64,000 bases of DNA from Chryseolinea lacunae (GTDB lineage Bacteria > Bacteroidota > Bacteroidia > Cytophagales > Cyclobacteriaceae). Positions within the stretch are counted from its first letter, which is position 1, and each line of letters starts with the position of its first letter. The notes under the pieces were generated by a model. It searched no databases. It had not been told where the DNA came from and saw only the letters and a program-made list of their open reading frames with translations. This document shows positions 8,676 through 16,455 of the stretch, piece after piece. The translations under genes and the position numbers were made by a program. Where the stretch lies: contig NZ_JAERRB010000011.1 of assembly GCF_016735595.1 (NCBI RefSeq), positions 124,001 to 188,000 of the forward strand, written 5' to 3'.

Positions 8676-8890
8676 AAATAACATCTCCGCACCATCGTGC
8701 CACAGCACAAATCACCTCGATCTACTGAATTATATTGGCACACGAAGTCCACCCTTCATCAGGCGATACCCGACAGTCGCCAGGAGCATGCACATCCCAA
8801 CCCACATAGTCTCCGCCAACTGGCGGAAGACCACGCCGGCGACGTGCTATTCCATAAAACAAAAGATTTTCAACGACAACAGAACGCAAT
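8676..8890. other. Gene-free stretch between the operon ends
   Basis: No convincing gene. It contains a 7-bp stem palindrome TCCGCCA-AC-TGGCGGA at 8812-8827. An open frame at 8697-8984 runs antisense into the HD-domain gene and has no recognisable features. Confidence 0.4.
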
Positions 8891-9463
8891 TCAGGAATGG
8901 CTCAACACCTTCCGCGCCCGATTCCTGATCTCTTCAAAGTCCACAATAGGAACTTCGGTTTCCTTAGCCAATTCATCCCACTGACGCAGGCGAATGAAGG
9001 TGGGAAACAAGGGATGCGACTCAAACACAAGCGCTTCATCTTCGTGCATGGGGCCACCCTGATACTCCAGAGTTTTTTTGCTGGCCTCGCTAAGCGCATT
9101 ATAATACTCCGGATATTTAAACGTGAGGTAGCGCTTCGCTTGCACGTGGCTCTCCACCATTTGTGCCACGGCTTCGGGAAACCCTTTTGCGCGCAGGTAG
9201 TCGGCGCCAATTTTTTCGTGGCTTTTCACACCGTAGCCGCCCATGTTGTTTTCTTCGTTGTTCATCACACAAATGTGCCCGATGTCGTGAAAGAAAGCGG
9301 CCAGCACCACCTGGTCGTCATAGCCTTCCTGGATGGCCAGTTGTGCCGACTGCGACATGTGTTCCAGCTGCGACACGGGTTCGCCGATGTAGTCGGCGTT
9401 GCCAAATTTTTCGTAGAGACCCAAAACTTCGTCAACGATGGTGTCAATGGAGGTGCTGCTCAT
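8891..9463 (-). CDS. PhnZ-like HD-domain mixed-valent di-iron oxygenase (phosphonate C-P cleavage)
   Basis: 190 residues, the usual PhnZ length. Family knowledge: PhnZ oxidatively cleaves 2-amino-1-hydroxyethylphosphonate to glycine and phosphate. Visible residues line up with the PhnZ iron ligands at offsets of only one or two: His35, His59-Asp60 (in FFHDIGH), His82, His106 and Asp163 (RQWDEL), with the substrate-gate pair Tyr25 and Glu28 in YIGEPVSQLEH and Lys110 in VESHVQAKRYL. Other members of this HD group are named phosphonate-operon HDIG proteins. It diverges from the PhnX-like gene across 154 bases. No PhnY dioxygenase, the usual partner, is visible in the window. Function strongly supported by residues; exact substrate inferred. 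Confidence 0.85.
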   Translation of the reverse strand: MSSTSIDTIVDEVLGLYEKFGNADYIGEPVSQLEHMSQSAQLAIQEGYDDQVVLAAFFHDIGHICVMNNEENNMGGYGVKSHEKIGADYLRAKGFPEAVAQMVESHVQAKRYLTFKYPEYYNALSEASKKTLEYQGGPMHEDEALVFESHPLFPTFIRLRQWDELAKETEVPIVDFEEIRNRARKVLSHS

Positions 9464-9617
9464 GATGTAAGGAGATTTTGAGAAACGAAGGTAAAAAGGA
9501 TTGTATTACGAGGGGATTATTTTTTTCAAATAATCAAATGGTAAACTAAGATTCATTTGATTTGCAGGGGTGCTTTCGCAAAACCCCGGTAACTTGGAAC
9601 CAAACTTTTAGAAAACC

Positions 9618-10298
9618 ATGGCCATAGAACTTGTCGTATTCGATCTCGCGGGAACAACCGTGAAAGATAATAAAGATGTGCACCGCGTGTTGCAGCAAGC
9701 CCTCGCCGCCGAAGGCGTTGAAATTTCAATCGACGATGCCAACGACGTGATGGGCATTCCCAAACCCGTGGCCATCCGCCAGCTGCTGGAGAAACGTTAT
9801 GCAGGTCCGTTGAGCATCAGCGACGCGTGGATCGATCGCATTCACGAAATCTTTGTAGAGGGCATGATCCGGTTCTATGAAACGGATGCGTCGGTGGGCG
9901 AGAAACCCGGCGTGAGCGAAACATTCAAAAAGTTGAAGGAGCGTAAACTCAAAGTTGCCGTCGACACAGGCTTTGACCGGAAAATAACAAATGCGCTGCT
10001 GGCAAGACTGGGATGGAACGAACGCGGCCTCATCGATGCCAGCGTCACCAGCGACGAAGTGCCCCGTGGCAGACCCTATCCCGACCTGGTGTTCAAAGCC
10101 ATGGAACTCACCGGTGTGATGGCCGCGGCGCACGTAGCAAAAGTAGGCGACACTGCTTCCGACATGCAGGAAGGCATAGCCGCAGGATGTGGATGGGTGA
10201 TCGGCGTCACCACCGGCGCATTCACAAGACAACAACTTCTGAAAGAAAAACATACACACCTCGTAGAGAATGTGGCCGAGTTGCTCGATATATTTTAG
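9618..10298 (+). CDS. PhnX-like phosphonatase (HAD superfamily, TIGR03351-type)
   Basis: 226 residues. The HAD motif I is the phosphonatase variant FDLAGTT (nucleophile Asp9, Ala where ordinary HAD enzymes have Asp), the cap has the Schiff-base lysine in VMGIPKPVAIRQLL (Lys49), motif II Thr is in DTGFDRKI, the basic residue precedes PYPDLVF as Arg, and motif IV is VGDTASDMQEG. These features are those of phosphonoacetaldehyde hydrolase relatives that cleave a 2-oxo-ethylphosphonate by imine chemistry. This subgroup is known to accompany FAD amine oxidases rather than the PhnW transaminase, as it does here (FAD gene at 14.3 kb). Substrate may be phosphonoacetaldehyde or its 1-hydroxy form. Confidence 0.88.
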   Translation: MAIELVVFDLAGTTVKDNKDVHRVLQQALAAEGVEISIDDANDVMGIPKPVAIRQLLEKRYAGPLSISDAWIDRIHEIFVEGMIRFYETDASVGEKPGVSETFKKLKERKLKVAVDTGFDRKITNALLARLGWNERGLIDASVTSDEVPRGRPYPDLVFKAMELTGVMAAAHVAKVGDTASDMQEGIAAGCGWVIGVTTGAFTRQQLLKEKHTHLVENVAELLDIF

Positions 10299-10360
10299 GG
10301 TGAAAGATTGATCCGGCATTACTGAATTGTTATATTCATGTTACGCGAATGTGACATGAA

Positions 10361-10945
10361 GTGAAACGACTATTCATTTGTTTACTCTGGCTCAACGTTC
10401 AAACTGCGGCCGCTAGCCCACCCGTTTGGCACGATGGTGCCGTGGTGCTTGCCACAGGCGAAGTGCTCACCGGCAAACTTTCGGTGGAGGTGTCGCACGA
10501 TCTGATATTGCTTCAGCACGGCGACGGATGCAGGGTGCTGCCGGCACACAAAGTGAAATCCTTTTATTACTACGATACGGAAGCCAACATCAACCGGAAG
10601 TTTGTGACGTGGCAGGAGGGAAGCGAAACCGTGAAGCTCTCACGCTTCTTTGAAGTTGTTTTGAACGGAGACATCGGCGTTTTGCGCCGCCAGAAGGAAA
10701 GCGTTGCCCACGCCAATTCAGACGCGTTGGACTTCGACTACTTCATTGTCTTTCACGACAATTTAATTTCGTTGCACAAGTTCAACCAGAAAGTATATCC
10801 CACGCTGGTGGAAACCTCGGGCGACAAAATTGTTTTCTTCATCACCTCCAACAAGCTCAGCACAACCCGCAGCGCCGATGCCATTCGCATTCTGGAATTC
10901 TATAACCAGGGCATCAGGGTAGAACAGTCGATGGCGTCGTTTTGA
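10361..10945 (+). CDS. Exported protein of unknown function
   Basis: 194 residues from a GTG start (an ATG five bases earlier is out of frame and stops at once). Residues 1-18 form a signal peptide ending in TAAASPP. The rest is rich in short beta-type segments (AVVLATGEVLTGKLSVEV, HDLILLQHGDGCRVLPAHKV, FYYYDTEANINRKFV) like small periplasmic beta proteins, but no family is recognised. It follows the PhnX-like gene by 62 bases and overlaps the convergent MFS gene by 32 bases. A role in the phosphonate island is only suggested by position. Confidence 0.7.
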   Translation: MKRLFICLLWLNVQTAAASPPVWHDGAVVLATGEVLTGKLSVEVSHDLILLQHGDGCRVLPAHKVKSFYYYDTEANINRKFVTWQEGSETVKLSRFFEVVLNGDIGVLRRQKESVAHANSDALDFDYFIVFHDNLISLHKFNQKVYPTLVETSGDKIVFFITSNKLSTTRSADAIRILEFYNQGIRVEQSMASF

Positions 10946-12239
10946 TTTGGCCTGCCTGCCACTGCCGGTGTTTCCAATGGAAATAGAACATGGACCCGCC
11001 AATGAGCGCACTGCCGGCAACCGAAATGAAATAGCCCGACGAAATGAAGAAGTCTAGCCAGCTCACTTTAGCAAACCCAAACTCTTTGAACAGCACCACG
11101 CCAAGGCTTCCGAGATAACCAAACGAATCGGCCACATAGATAACAAAGCCCACGGTGCCCACATATTTGAACGCGGCCAGCAGACGGTCGAAGAAAATGC
11201 TGTTGAAGGGAACATAGCCCAGATACAAACCCAGCCCGATAAGAATCATCCAGCCTGTGGGTGATACAAGCTCCTGCTGATATAAAAACGTGCTCACGCC
11301 AATGAGCACCATGCCAAAGAAGATGATGAGGTGGTTCACCATCAACGCAAGTTTATTGTTTTTGATAAGCATGGTGGCGCCCATCACCATCAGCACGGCA
11401 ATGGAAACGGGAATCTCGGTAGTGGTGAAAATTTCGGGCGAGTTGCCATAGCCCAACGTCTTCCACACTTCGGCCGAGAAATTATCGCGCAGGTCGCGGA
11501 AGGTGGTGAGCATCATATAGCTCAGGGTGAACAATACAATGCCGGGAAGAAATGTGCGCACAAAAGTTTTGCGTTCGGTGGCATCCATGGGCAAGCGCTT
11601 GGTGCGCAGGATCTCGTCTTCTTCAGTAGGTGGTGGAAGCTTGTCAAGAAAATAGAGAAACACCAGCAGGGGGCCCAGAAACACACAGCACGTTGCAAAC
11701 GGCATCCACATTTCCGAAACGCCCCAGTCGCGCATAATGAAACCGCCAACCGATTTGGCAAAACCTGCCGAGAAGATAAAGCTCACCGACAACCCGGCGC
11801 CCAGCACTTCGGTGAACCGCCGGCCTTCGAGATAGCCAAACACCATGCCCCACACAAAGCCCAGCGGGAAACCGTTGGTGAACAGAAAAATGATGTTGTA
11901 GGGAGCGGGTGTCAACGCAAAAAACAACCACGACACACCGGCCACGGCCACCATCATGAGAATGCCTTTGGCGCGCGACGATGCTTTCAGTTCAGAAATG
12001 ATTTTGATGCCGGCAAATTTCGAACAGGCATAGCCAATCACCTGAAAGATGACAAGCCAGCTTTTGTAGCTCAACGGCCCAAAGCTCATGCCTTCGAATG
12101 TGGCGACGGAAAATGTTTTGCGAAAAGCATACACACACGTGTAGAGACAAAAGGCCATCAGCGTGGCATAGAGTGCAAACCAAAAGCTATGGGTTTGCTT
12201 CAGCCATCGGGTGATGGGTGATTCAAGGGTGGAGGCCAT
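10914..12239 (-). CDS. MFS-type membrane transporter (DUF5690-like), candidate phosphonate carrier
   Basis: 441 residues with about 12 hydrophobic segments. The start region SFWFALYATLMAFCLYTCVY-AFRKTF resembles the opening of organophosphate:phosphate antiporters, and the GFPLGFVWGMVFGYLEGRR stretch is a conserved loop and helix of the DUF5690 group of Bacteroidota. It shares 17 bases with the upstream PHP phosphatase gene, so the two are translationally coupled. No PhnCDE or other phosphonate transporter is seen, so this carrier is the natural candidate for substrate uptake or phosphate exchange. Transporter nature is clear; substrate is inference. Confidence 0.8.
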   Translation of the reverse strand: MASTLESPITRWLKQTHSFWFALYATLMAFCLYTCVYAFRKTFSVATFEGMSFGPLSYKSWLVIFQVIGYACSKFAGIKIISELKASSRAKGILMMVAVAGVSWLFFALTPAPYNIIFLFTNGFPLGFVWGMVFGYLEGRRFTEVLGAGLSVSFIFSAGFAKSVGGFIMRDWGVSEMWMPFATCCVFLGPLLVFLYFLDKLPPPTEEDEILRTKRLPMDATERKTFVRTFLPGIVLFTLSYMMLTTFRDLRDNFSAEVWKTLGYGNSPEIFTTTEIPVSIAVLMVMGATMLIKNNKLALMVNHLIIFFGMVLIGVSTFLYQQELVSPTGWMILIGLGLYLGYVPFNSIFFDRLLAAFKYVGTVGFVIYVADSFGYLGSLGVVLFKEFGFAKVSWLDFFISSGYFISVAGSALIGGSMFYFHWKHRQWQAGQIKTTPSTVLP

Positions 12240-13071
12240 GTGTGTTGAATGAAAAAGGTTTCCAGGTGCCTTCGTGCAGCACCATTATGGTTTTGAATCC
12301 GATGGACGACAGCAACGCCGCCGTTTCGGGGAATTGGTTTGTCAGATCGTCGGGGTGATGGGCGTCGCTGTTGAGCGTGATGGGGATGTTTTCTTCGTGT
12401 AGCCGTTGTAGCACCCAGGGGCTGGGGTAGGGTGTGGTCGACTTTTTCTGATAGAGCCCACGCGTGTTCACTTCCACAATGGCGCCACTTTTTTGGATGG
12501 TGCGCAGGGTTTGGTTGATCTGGTCCTGATACCACGCATCGTGTTCGTCAAAAAACTTGCCGTCCACATTCTGTATTTTGATTTTGTCGATGTGGCCCAC
12601 CACGGTAGGGCAGGACGTTTCCACCATCGCGCGCGTCAGTTCATAGTAGCGCGAAATAACGTCGCGGATGTTGGACTGAAATATTTTTTCGTAGCCTTCC
12701 AGGAACAAGGTGTGAAGCCCATCAATTTCCCAAGGCGTGCCGTCGGGCAAGGCGTCCACAAAGTGAACGGACCCCACGGTGTAGTCGAGTTTTGATGCAA
12801 AGTCTTTGGGGCCGATCATGCCGGGAATGAAATCAACTTCCAGCCCGCGGTAAATTTCCAGCCCTGCAGAATTTTGCGCCAGCGATTTCACGGCGGCAAT
12901 GTATTCGTCGAGACGTTCGGCTTTCATACACCACTTGCAGTCGAATGGAACGGGCGCGTGCGATGAGAAGCCAAGGCTCGTCATGTTCAACGCCTGCGCG
13001 CGTGCTACATAGTCGGAAAGAGGGCCTTTGCCATCGCAGAAATTACTATGAGTGTGCACGTTCGACCACAT
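12223..13071 (-). CDS. PHP-family phosphoesterase, HisJ-like (histidinol-phosphatase type)
   Basis: 282 residues. Metal-binding blocks of the PHP fold are visible in order: NVHTHSNFCDGKG at the start, SSHAP near residue 37, VDFIPGMIG near 87, VVGHIDKIKI mid-protein, and LNSDAHHPDDL late. The length and the CKWCMK segment match HisJ-type histidinol-phosphate phosphatases. There are no other his genes here, and the gene is coupled to the MFS carrier inside the phosphonate cluster, so a phosphomonoester from phosphonate or organophosphate metabolism is a plausible alternative substrate. Family call firm; physiological substrate open. Confidence 0.85.
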   Translation of the reverse strand: MWSNVHTHSNFCDGKGPLSDYVARAQALNMTSLGFSSHAPVPFDCKWCMKAERLDEYIAAVKSLAQNSAGLEIYRGLEVDFIPGMIGPKDFASKLDYTVGSVHFVDALPDGTPWEIDGLHTLFLEGYEKIFQSNIRDVISRYYELTRAMVETSCPTVVGHIDKIKIQNVDGKFFDEHDAWYQDQINQTLRTIQKSGAIVEVNTRGLYQKKSTTPYPSPWVLQRLHEENIPITLNSDAHHPDDLTNQFPETAALLSSIGFKTIMVLHEGTWKPFSFNTHGLHP

Positions 13072-13129
13072 GGCGGTTGACAGGTTTCGGTTTCAACCTC
13101 CAGTTTAGAGTATTTCGCGCGGCTTTCAA

Positions 13130-13179
13130 AATTTATTCGCCGTCGTTCCCACCTGACGCGGACAGGCGGCGAATAAATT
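13130..13179. terminator. Hairpin terminator between the AraC and PHP genes
   Basis: Perfect 13-bp inverted repeat AATTTATTCGCCG (13130-13142) and its complement (13167-13179) around a 24-base loop that holds its own small CCTG/CAGG stem. It lies 20 bases beyond the leftward araC-type gene. Confidence 0.65.
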
Positions 13180-13198
13180 CTTGTTCCGGTAACACACG

Positions 13199-14017
13199 CT
13201 ACGCGTTCAGATAAAATTCAGTCATCTCATTGTCGTTCCCCTCATACTGCACCGGCGTCCTCCCGGTGAATTCAATAAACGCGCTGATCATGTGCGACTG
13301 GTCGTAATAGCCTGCCAGGTAAGCCAGCTCCGCCCACCGGATGTTCGGACGACTTTTGAGAATGCCCAGCATGGTGTTGAACTTAACAACCTTGCTCATG
13401 TACTTGGGCGATATGCCCACCTGTTCGCGAAAACGCTTCTCCAGCAAGCGACCCGATACATGGAAGTAGTCGGCCAGCGCCGACACCTGTACGTTTCCTT
13501 TTTTTGCCGCGATGTAGTGAAGCGCTTCCTGCACCAATGGCCCAACGTTGTTGGGGTGTTTGAACAACTTCAGAAAGTAGTCGTCGACCAACCGAAGCCT
13601 GCGAGCCTCCGCGTCGGCCTCGGCGATGCGGTCGGAAAGTTGAAGCACGCTGTTGCCAAACACATCTTCGCCGGGCAGGATGTTGTGTGTGAGCGTGTCC
13701 ATGTTGAATCCGCAGAATCGGTTCAATGCGGTGGGCCGGAACAGTATGCCAATAATGTCGAGGTCGTCGGGAATGATGACTTCGAGATTGTTGTAGTACT
13801 GGCCCATCACAACAACCTTGTGCGTTTGCACAATACGTTCGCCAAAGGTCCGCAGCTTCAGATGCTTTTTTCCAAAAGAGATCAGCATTGAACTGCAGCC
13901 CGTAGAGGGCAGGAAAACAGTGGGAATAGTTTCACCATGGGGCACATGGCCAATCCAATAATATTGAATGACAGATGCTAGTGATGGTGGAGGAAGAGAG
14001 GGTTTTATCATCCACAT
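13199..14017 (-). CDS. AraC-family transcriptional regulator
   Basis: 272 residues. The C-terminal third carries the two-helix-turn-helix AraC domain: LLEKRFREQVGISPKYMSKV, then the second helix region WAELAYLAGYYDQSHMISAF, and IEFTGRTPVQY. The N-terminal part is the DUF6597-type ligand domain common in Bacteroidota (IQYYWIGHVPHGETIPTVF, STGCSSMLISFG). It is transcribed toward the PHP/MFS pair but separated from it by a hairpin. It may regulate the phosphonate island or be incidental. Confidence 0.9.
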   Translation of the reverse strand: MWMIKPSLPPPSLASVIQYYWIGHVPHGETIPTVFLPSTGCSSMLISFGKKHLKLRTFGERIVQTHKVVVMGQYYNNLEVIIPDDLDIIGILFRPTALNRFCGFNMDTLTHNILPGEDVFGNSVLQLSDRIAEADAEARRLRLVDDYFLKLFKHPNNVGPLVQEALHYIAAKKGNVQVSALADYFHVSGRLLEKRFREQVGISPKYMSKVVKFNTMLGILKSRPNIRWAELAYLAGYYDQSHMISAFIEFTGRTPVQYEGNDNEMTEFYLNA

Positions 14018-14265
14018 AGATAGAGGTGTTAACGTGTTATACTATTTTACTATGTCATGGCGTGGTGGTTTTAGAATAGTTAATTTAAGTAAAGACGGAT
14101 AGAACTCCTTGGGCTGTGAACAAAATCCATCAAATTTTCTTTTCAGTAAGCTTTGATAATCTTAATGAAACGATAAAACCCTTTGCATGAACACCACCAC
14201 AATTCAGTTTAAACTTGCATTTTTGTCAGACAGATACATCAGGGAAAATTACAGAACAACACATC

Positions 14266-15390
14266 ATGGATAATACAGCAGACATCGCCATCGTTGGCGC
14301 CGGCATCGTTGGACTGGCCCACGCCTACATGGCACTCAAAAAAGGACACCGGGTTGTGATGTTCGAGCGCGACCAGTTTGCCGTTGGCGCCTCCGTTAGA
14401 AATTTCGGATTGTCGTGGCCCATCGGGCAGGAACCCAGCGTGGGCCTCGACTATGCGCTGCGCGCCAGGCAACACTGGCAGGAAGTGGCCCGCGAGGCAG
14501 GCTTCTGGATGAAACCCAACGGCTCGCTGCACGTGGTCTATCACGACGACGAGTGGGACGTGTTGCAGGAATTTATGGAGCGCTATGCCGCCTCACCCTT
14601 TCAGTGTGCGTTGCTGACACCCGCACAGGTGAAAGAGAAGTCGGCCGTGGTGAAGCAGCAGGGACTGCGTGGTGCCTTGTGGAGCGCCACCGAAGGCACG
14701 GTGAATCCGCGCGAAGCCATTCGCCGCATCCCCCTGTGGCTACAGGAAAAATACGGGCTGATATTGAAGTTCGGTCACGTGGTGACCGAGATCGCCCTTC
14801 CCCGCGTGAAGACAGCACGCGAAACCTGGAACGTGTCGAAAGTGTTTGTGTGCAGCGGCGCCGATTTCGAAACGCTCTACCCCGAAGTGTTTGATCAGCA
14901 CCCCGTGTCGAAATGCAAACTGCACATGATGAAAGCCGTCACGGCAAAACCGGTTGACCTCGGGCCGACACTGTGCGCAGGCTTAACGCTTCGTCACTAC
15001 GCCGCCTTTGGAAAATGTCCGTCGTTGTCTAAAGTCGACGCGCGCTACGACCGGGAATCGGAAGCGTATAAAAACCACGGCGTGCACGTGTTGCTGGCGC
15101 AGAACGCAGCAGGCGAACTCATCATCGGCGACTCGCACCACTACAGCCGCACCGTGGAACCCTTCGACAGCGAAGAGGTGAACGACATCATCCTGAACTA
15201 CCTCCGTTCGTTTGCCGAACTGGGCGACCTGCGCATCACCGAGCGCTGGCACGGCGTGTATCCCAAAGTGCAAGGCAACATCAACCTCACCGTGCATCCC
15301 GAGCCGGGCGTTACCATCGTCACAGGCATGGGCGGCGCAGGCATGACCTTGAGTTTTGGATTGGCCGAAAAAAATATAGAAGCCCTGTAA
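14266..15390 (+). CDS. FAD-dependent amine/amino-acid oxidase of the TIGR03364 (phosphonate-linked) group
   Basis: 374 residues from ATG 14266; a 17-residue upstream extension to 14215 lacks similarity and the dinucleotide fold starts right after the chosen Met. The FAD Rossmann motif is IAIVGAGIVGLAHAYMAL, followed by the ERDQFAVGASVRNFGLSWP block characteristic of this group, and the C-terminal FAD contact TGMGGAGMTLSFGLAE. Family knowledge: these DAO-fold enzymes occur with PhnX-like hydrolases and are thought to deaminate aminophosphonates to the aldehyde that the hydrolase cleaves. It probably supplies the substrate of the PhnX-like enzyme at 9.6 kb. No PhnW aminotransferase is present. 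Confidence 0.9.
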   Translation: MDNTADIAIVGAGIVGLAHAYMALKKGHRVVMFERDQFAVGASVRNFGLSWPIGQEPSVGLDYALRARQHWQEVAREAGFWMKPNGSLHVVYHDDEWDVLQEFMERYAASPFQCALLTPAQVKEKSAVVKQQGLRGALWSATEGTVNPREAIRRIPLWLQEKYGLILKFGHVVTEIALPRVKTARETWNVSKVFVCSGADFETLYPEVFDQHPVSKCKLHMMKAVTAKPVDLGPTLCAGLTLRHYAAFGKCPSLSKVDARYDRESEAYKNHGVHVLLAQNAAGELIIGDSHHYSRTVEPFDSEEVNDIILNYLRSFAELGDLRITERWHGVYPKVQGNINLTVHPEPGVTIVTGMGGAGMTLSFGLAEKNIEAL

Positions 15391-15412
15391 GGGCACAGAA
15401 TCTTAAAATGTC

Positions 15413-15460
15413 AAAAGGCCCGGGCTACATCCATCGTTGGACAAAGCCCGGGCCTTTTTT
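15413..15460. terminator. Bidirectional terminator between the FAD oxidase and XRE-cupin genes
   Basis: Perfect 14-bp stem AAAAGGCCCGGGCT (15413-15426) / AGCCCGGGCCTTTT (15445-15458), 18-base loop, followed by TT. It separates two convergent genes. Confidence 0.85.
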
Positions 15461-15473
15461 AGTATGCGTGAAA

Positions 15474-16052
15474 TTATCCTTTCGGTAAAATGAAATAGAC
15501 CACCAGCATCACGGCGTTCTTGCGTGTTTTGTTGAGCGGCAGGTGAGGCACAGAGGCGTCGAGATAAAGTGAATCGCCTTCTTCCATGGTAAACGTTTCG
15601 TCGTGGATCTGATAGTCGCACGTGCCGGCCAGGATGTGCTTGAAGGCAAAACCTTCAGTGGGTACGGTTCTGCCTTTGGCGCCGGGCTCTAGCGTGAGGA
15701 TCAGTGCCTCCATGGTGCAGTGTGGAATGGTTTGGGAAAGGATGTAGTGATAGTTGAAACCCTCGCGGCGTTCGCGTTCCATGTTGCGATAGTCGCCCTT
15801 CTTCACAAACAGGTAGTCTTTGCCGTGCATCAACACCATGTCCTGAAAAAATTCCTTCAGCGAAATCTCCAGCGACTGAATGAGCGTGATGAAAACGGGA
15901 AGCGAAGGAATGGTACGCGAGTTTTCGATCTTCGACAGCAGGCCTTTGCTCACGTGTGTGCGCGTGGCCAGTTGCTGAATGGTCAGATTTTTTTCGAGCC
16001 GTGTGCTGCGAATCTTTTGGGCAATGCGGGTCACTACTTCGTTGTCGATCAT
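15474..16052 (-). CDS. XRE-family regulator with C-terminal cupin
   Basis: 192 residues. Residues about 8-60 form an XRE helix-turn-helix (KNLTIQQLATRTHVSKGLLS, then KIENSRTIPSLPVF), and residues about 105-190 a cupin barrel (LEPGAKGRTVPTEGFAFKHI, then MEEGDSLYLDASVPHLPLN). Such proteins sense small molecules in the cupin and often control amine or amino-acid catabolic genes next to them. It is convergent with the FAD oxidase and divergent from the DUF4965 protein, so it could control either. No operator could be assigned. Confidence 0.92.
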   Translation of the reverse strand: MIDNEVVTRIAQKIRSTRLEKNLTIQQLATRTHVSKGLLSKIENSRTIPSLPVFITLIQSLEISLKEFFQDMVLMHGKDYLFVKKGDYRNMERERREGFNYHYILSQTIPHCTMEALILTLEPGAKGRTVPTEGFAFKHILAGTCDYQIHDETFTMEEGDSLYLDASVPHLPLNKTRKNAVMLVVYFILPKG

Positions 16053-16455
16053 GAGGGGGTAGGTTTACTTCGGGTAAACATAAATGAAATGGAAAAGAAA
16101 TGGGAGGTGCCCCAACCGGCGGTGACAACGCATTAAATGAATGTTAATGACGATTCGTTTCTCTGGCAACGGAATCGAAGGCGACGCTGGGTTATGTGCA
16201 AAACGCTTCACCAAATTTTCATTTCCACGGGCAAAGTTTAATGTCGGCGTAACATGTCGGGTGCCGCCGAAACTATGGGCAGGAGACGTTGGAATGGCAT
16301 TTTTGCGCCTTTGCCCATCATTCCAGGCCGTCATTCGACAACGTTACCGGCATCGTTTTTTTGCCATTTACCCCTACATTGCTGTAGAATGCCTTCGATA
16401 CTTACCCGAAAAAAGTAAGATTGCCATAGATCCTCTTCCCCTAACCATAAACCCT
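16053..16455. other. Intergenic region upstream of the DUF4965-type gene
   Basis: Open reading continues here in frame with the downstream gene, but a good signal peptide begins only at 16456, so the region is taken as untranslated or promoter DNA. It contains inverted TGGAATG/CATTCCA blocks near 16290-16325. No RNA gene or riboswitch family was recognised. Confidence 0.4.

Noticed and set aside
8697-8984. 95-residue open frame on the plus strand
   Set aside because: Overlaps the 3' end of the PhnZ-like gene antisense, no recognisable features and no promoter; kept only as gap DNA.
12223-13071. Histidine biosynthesis operon member
   Set aside because: The PHP protein resembles histidinol phosphatase, but no other his gene is nearby, so only the family is asserted.
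16141-16455. N-terminal extension of the DUF4965-type protein
   Set aside because: 105 extra residues without similarity precede a clean signal peptide at 16456.
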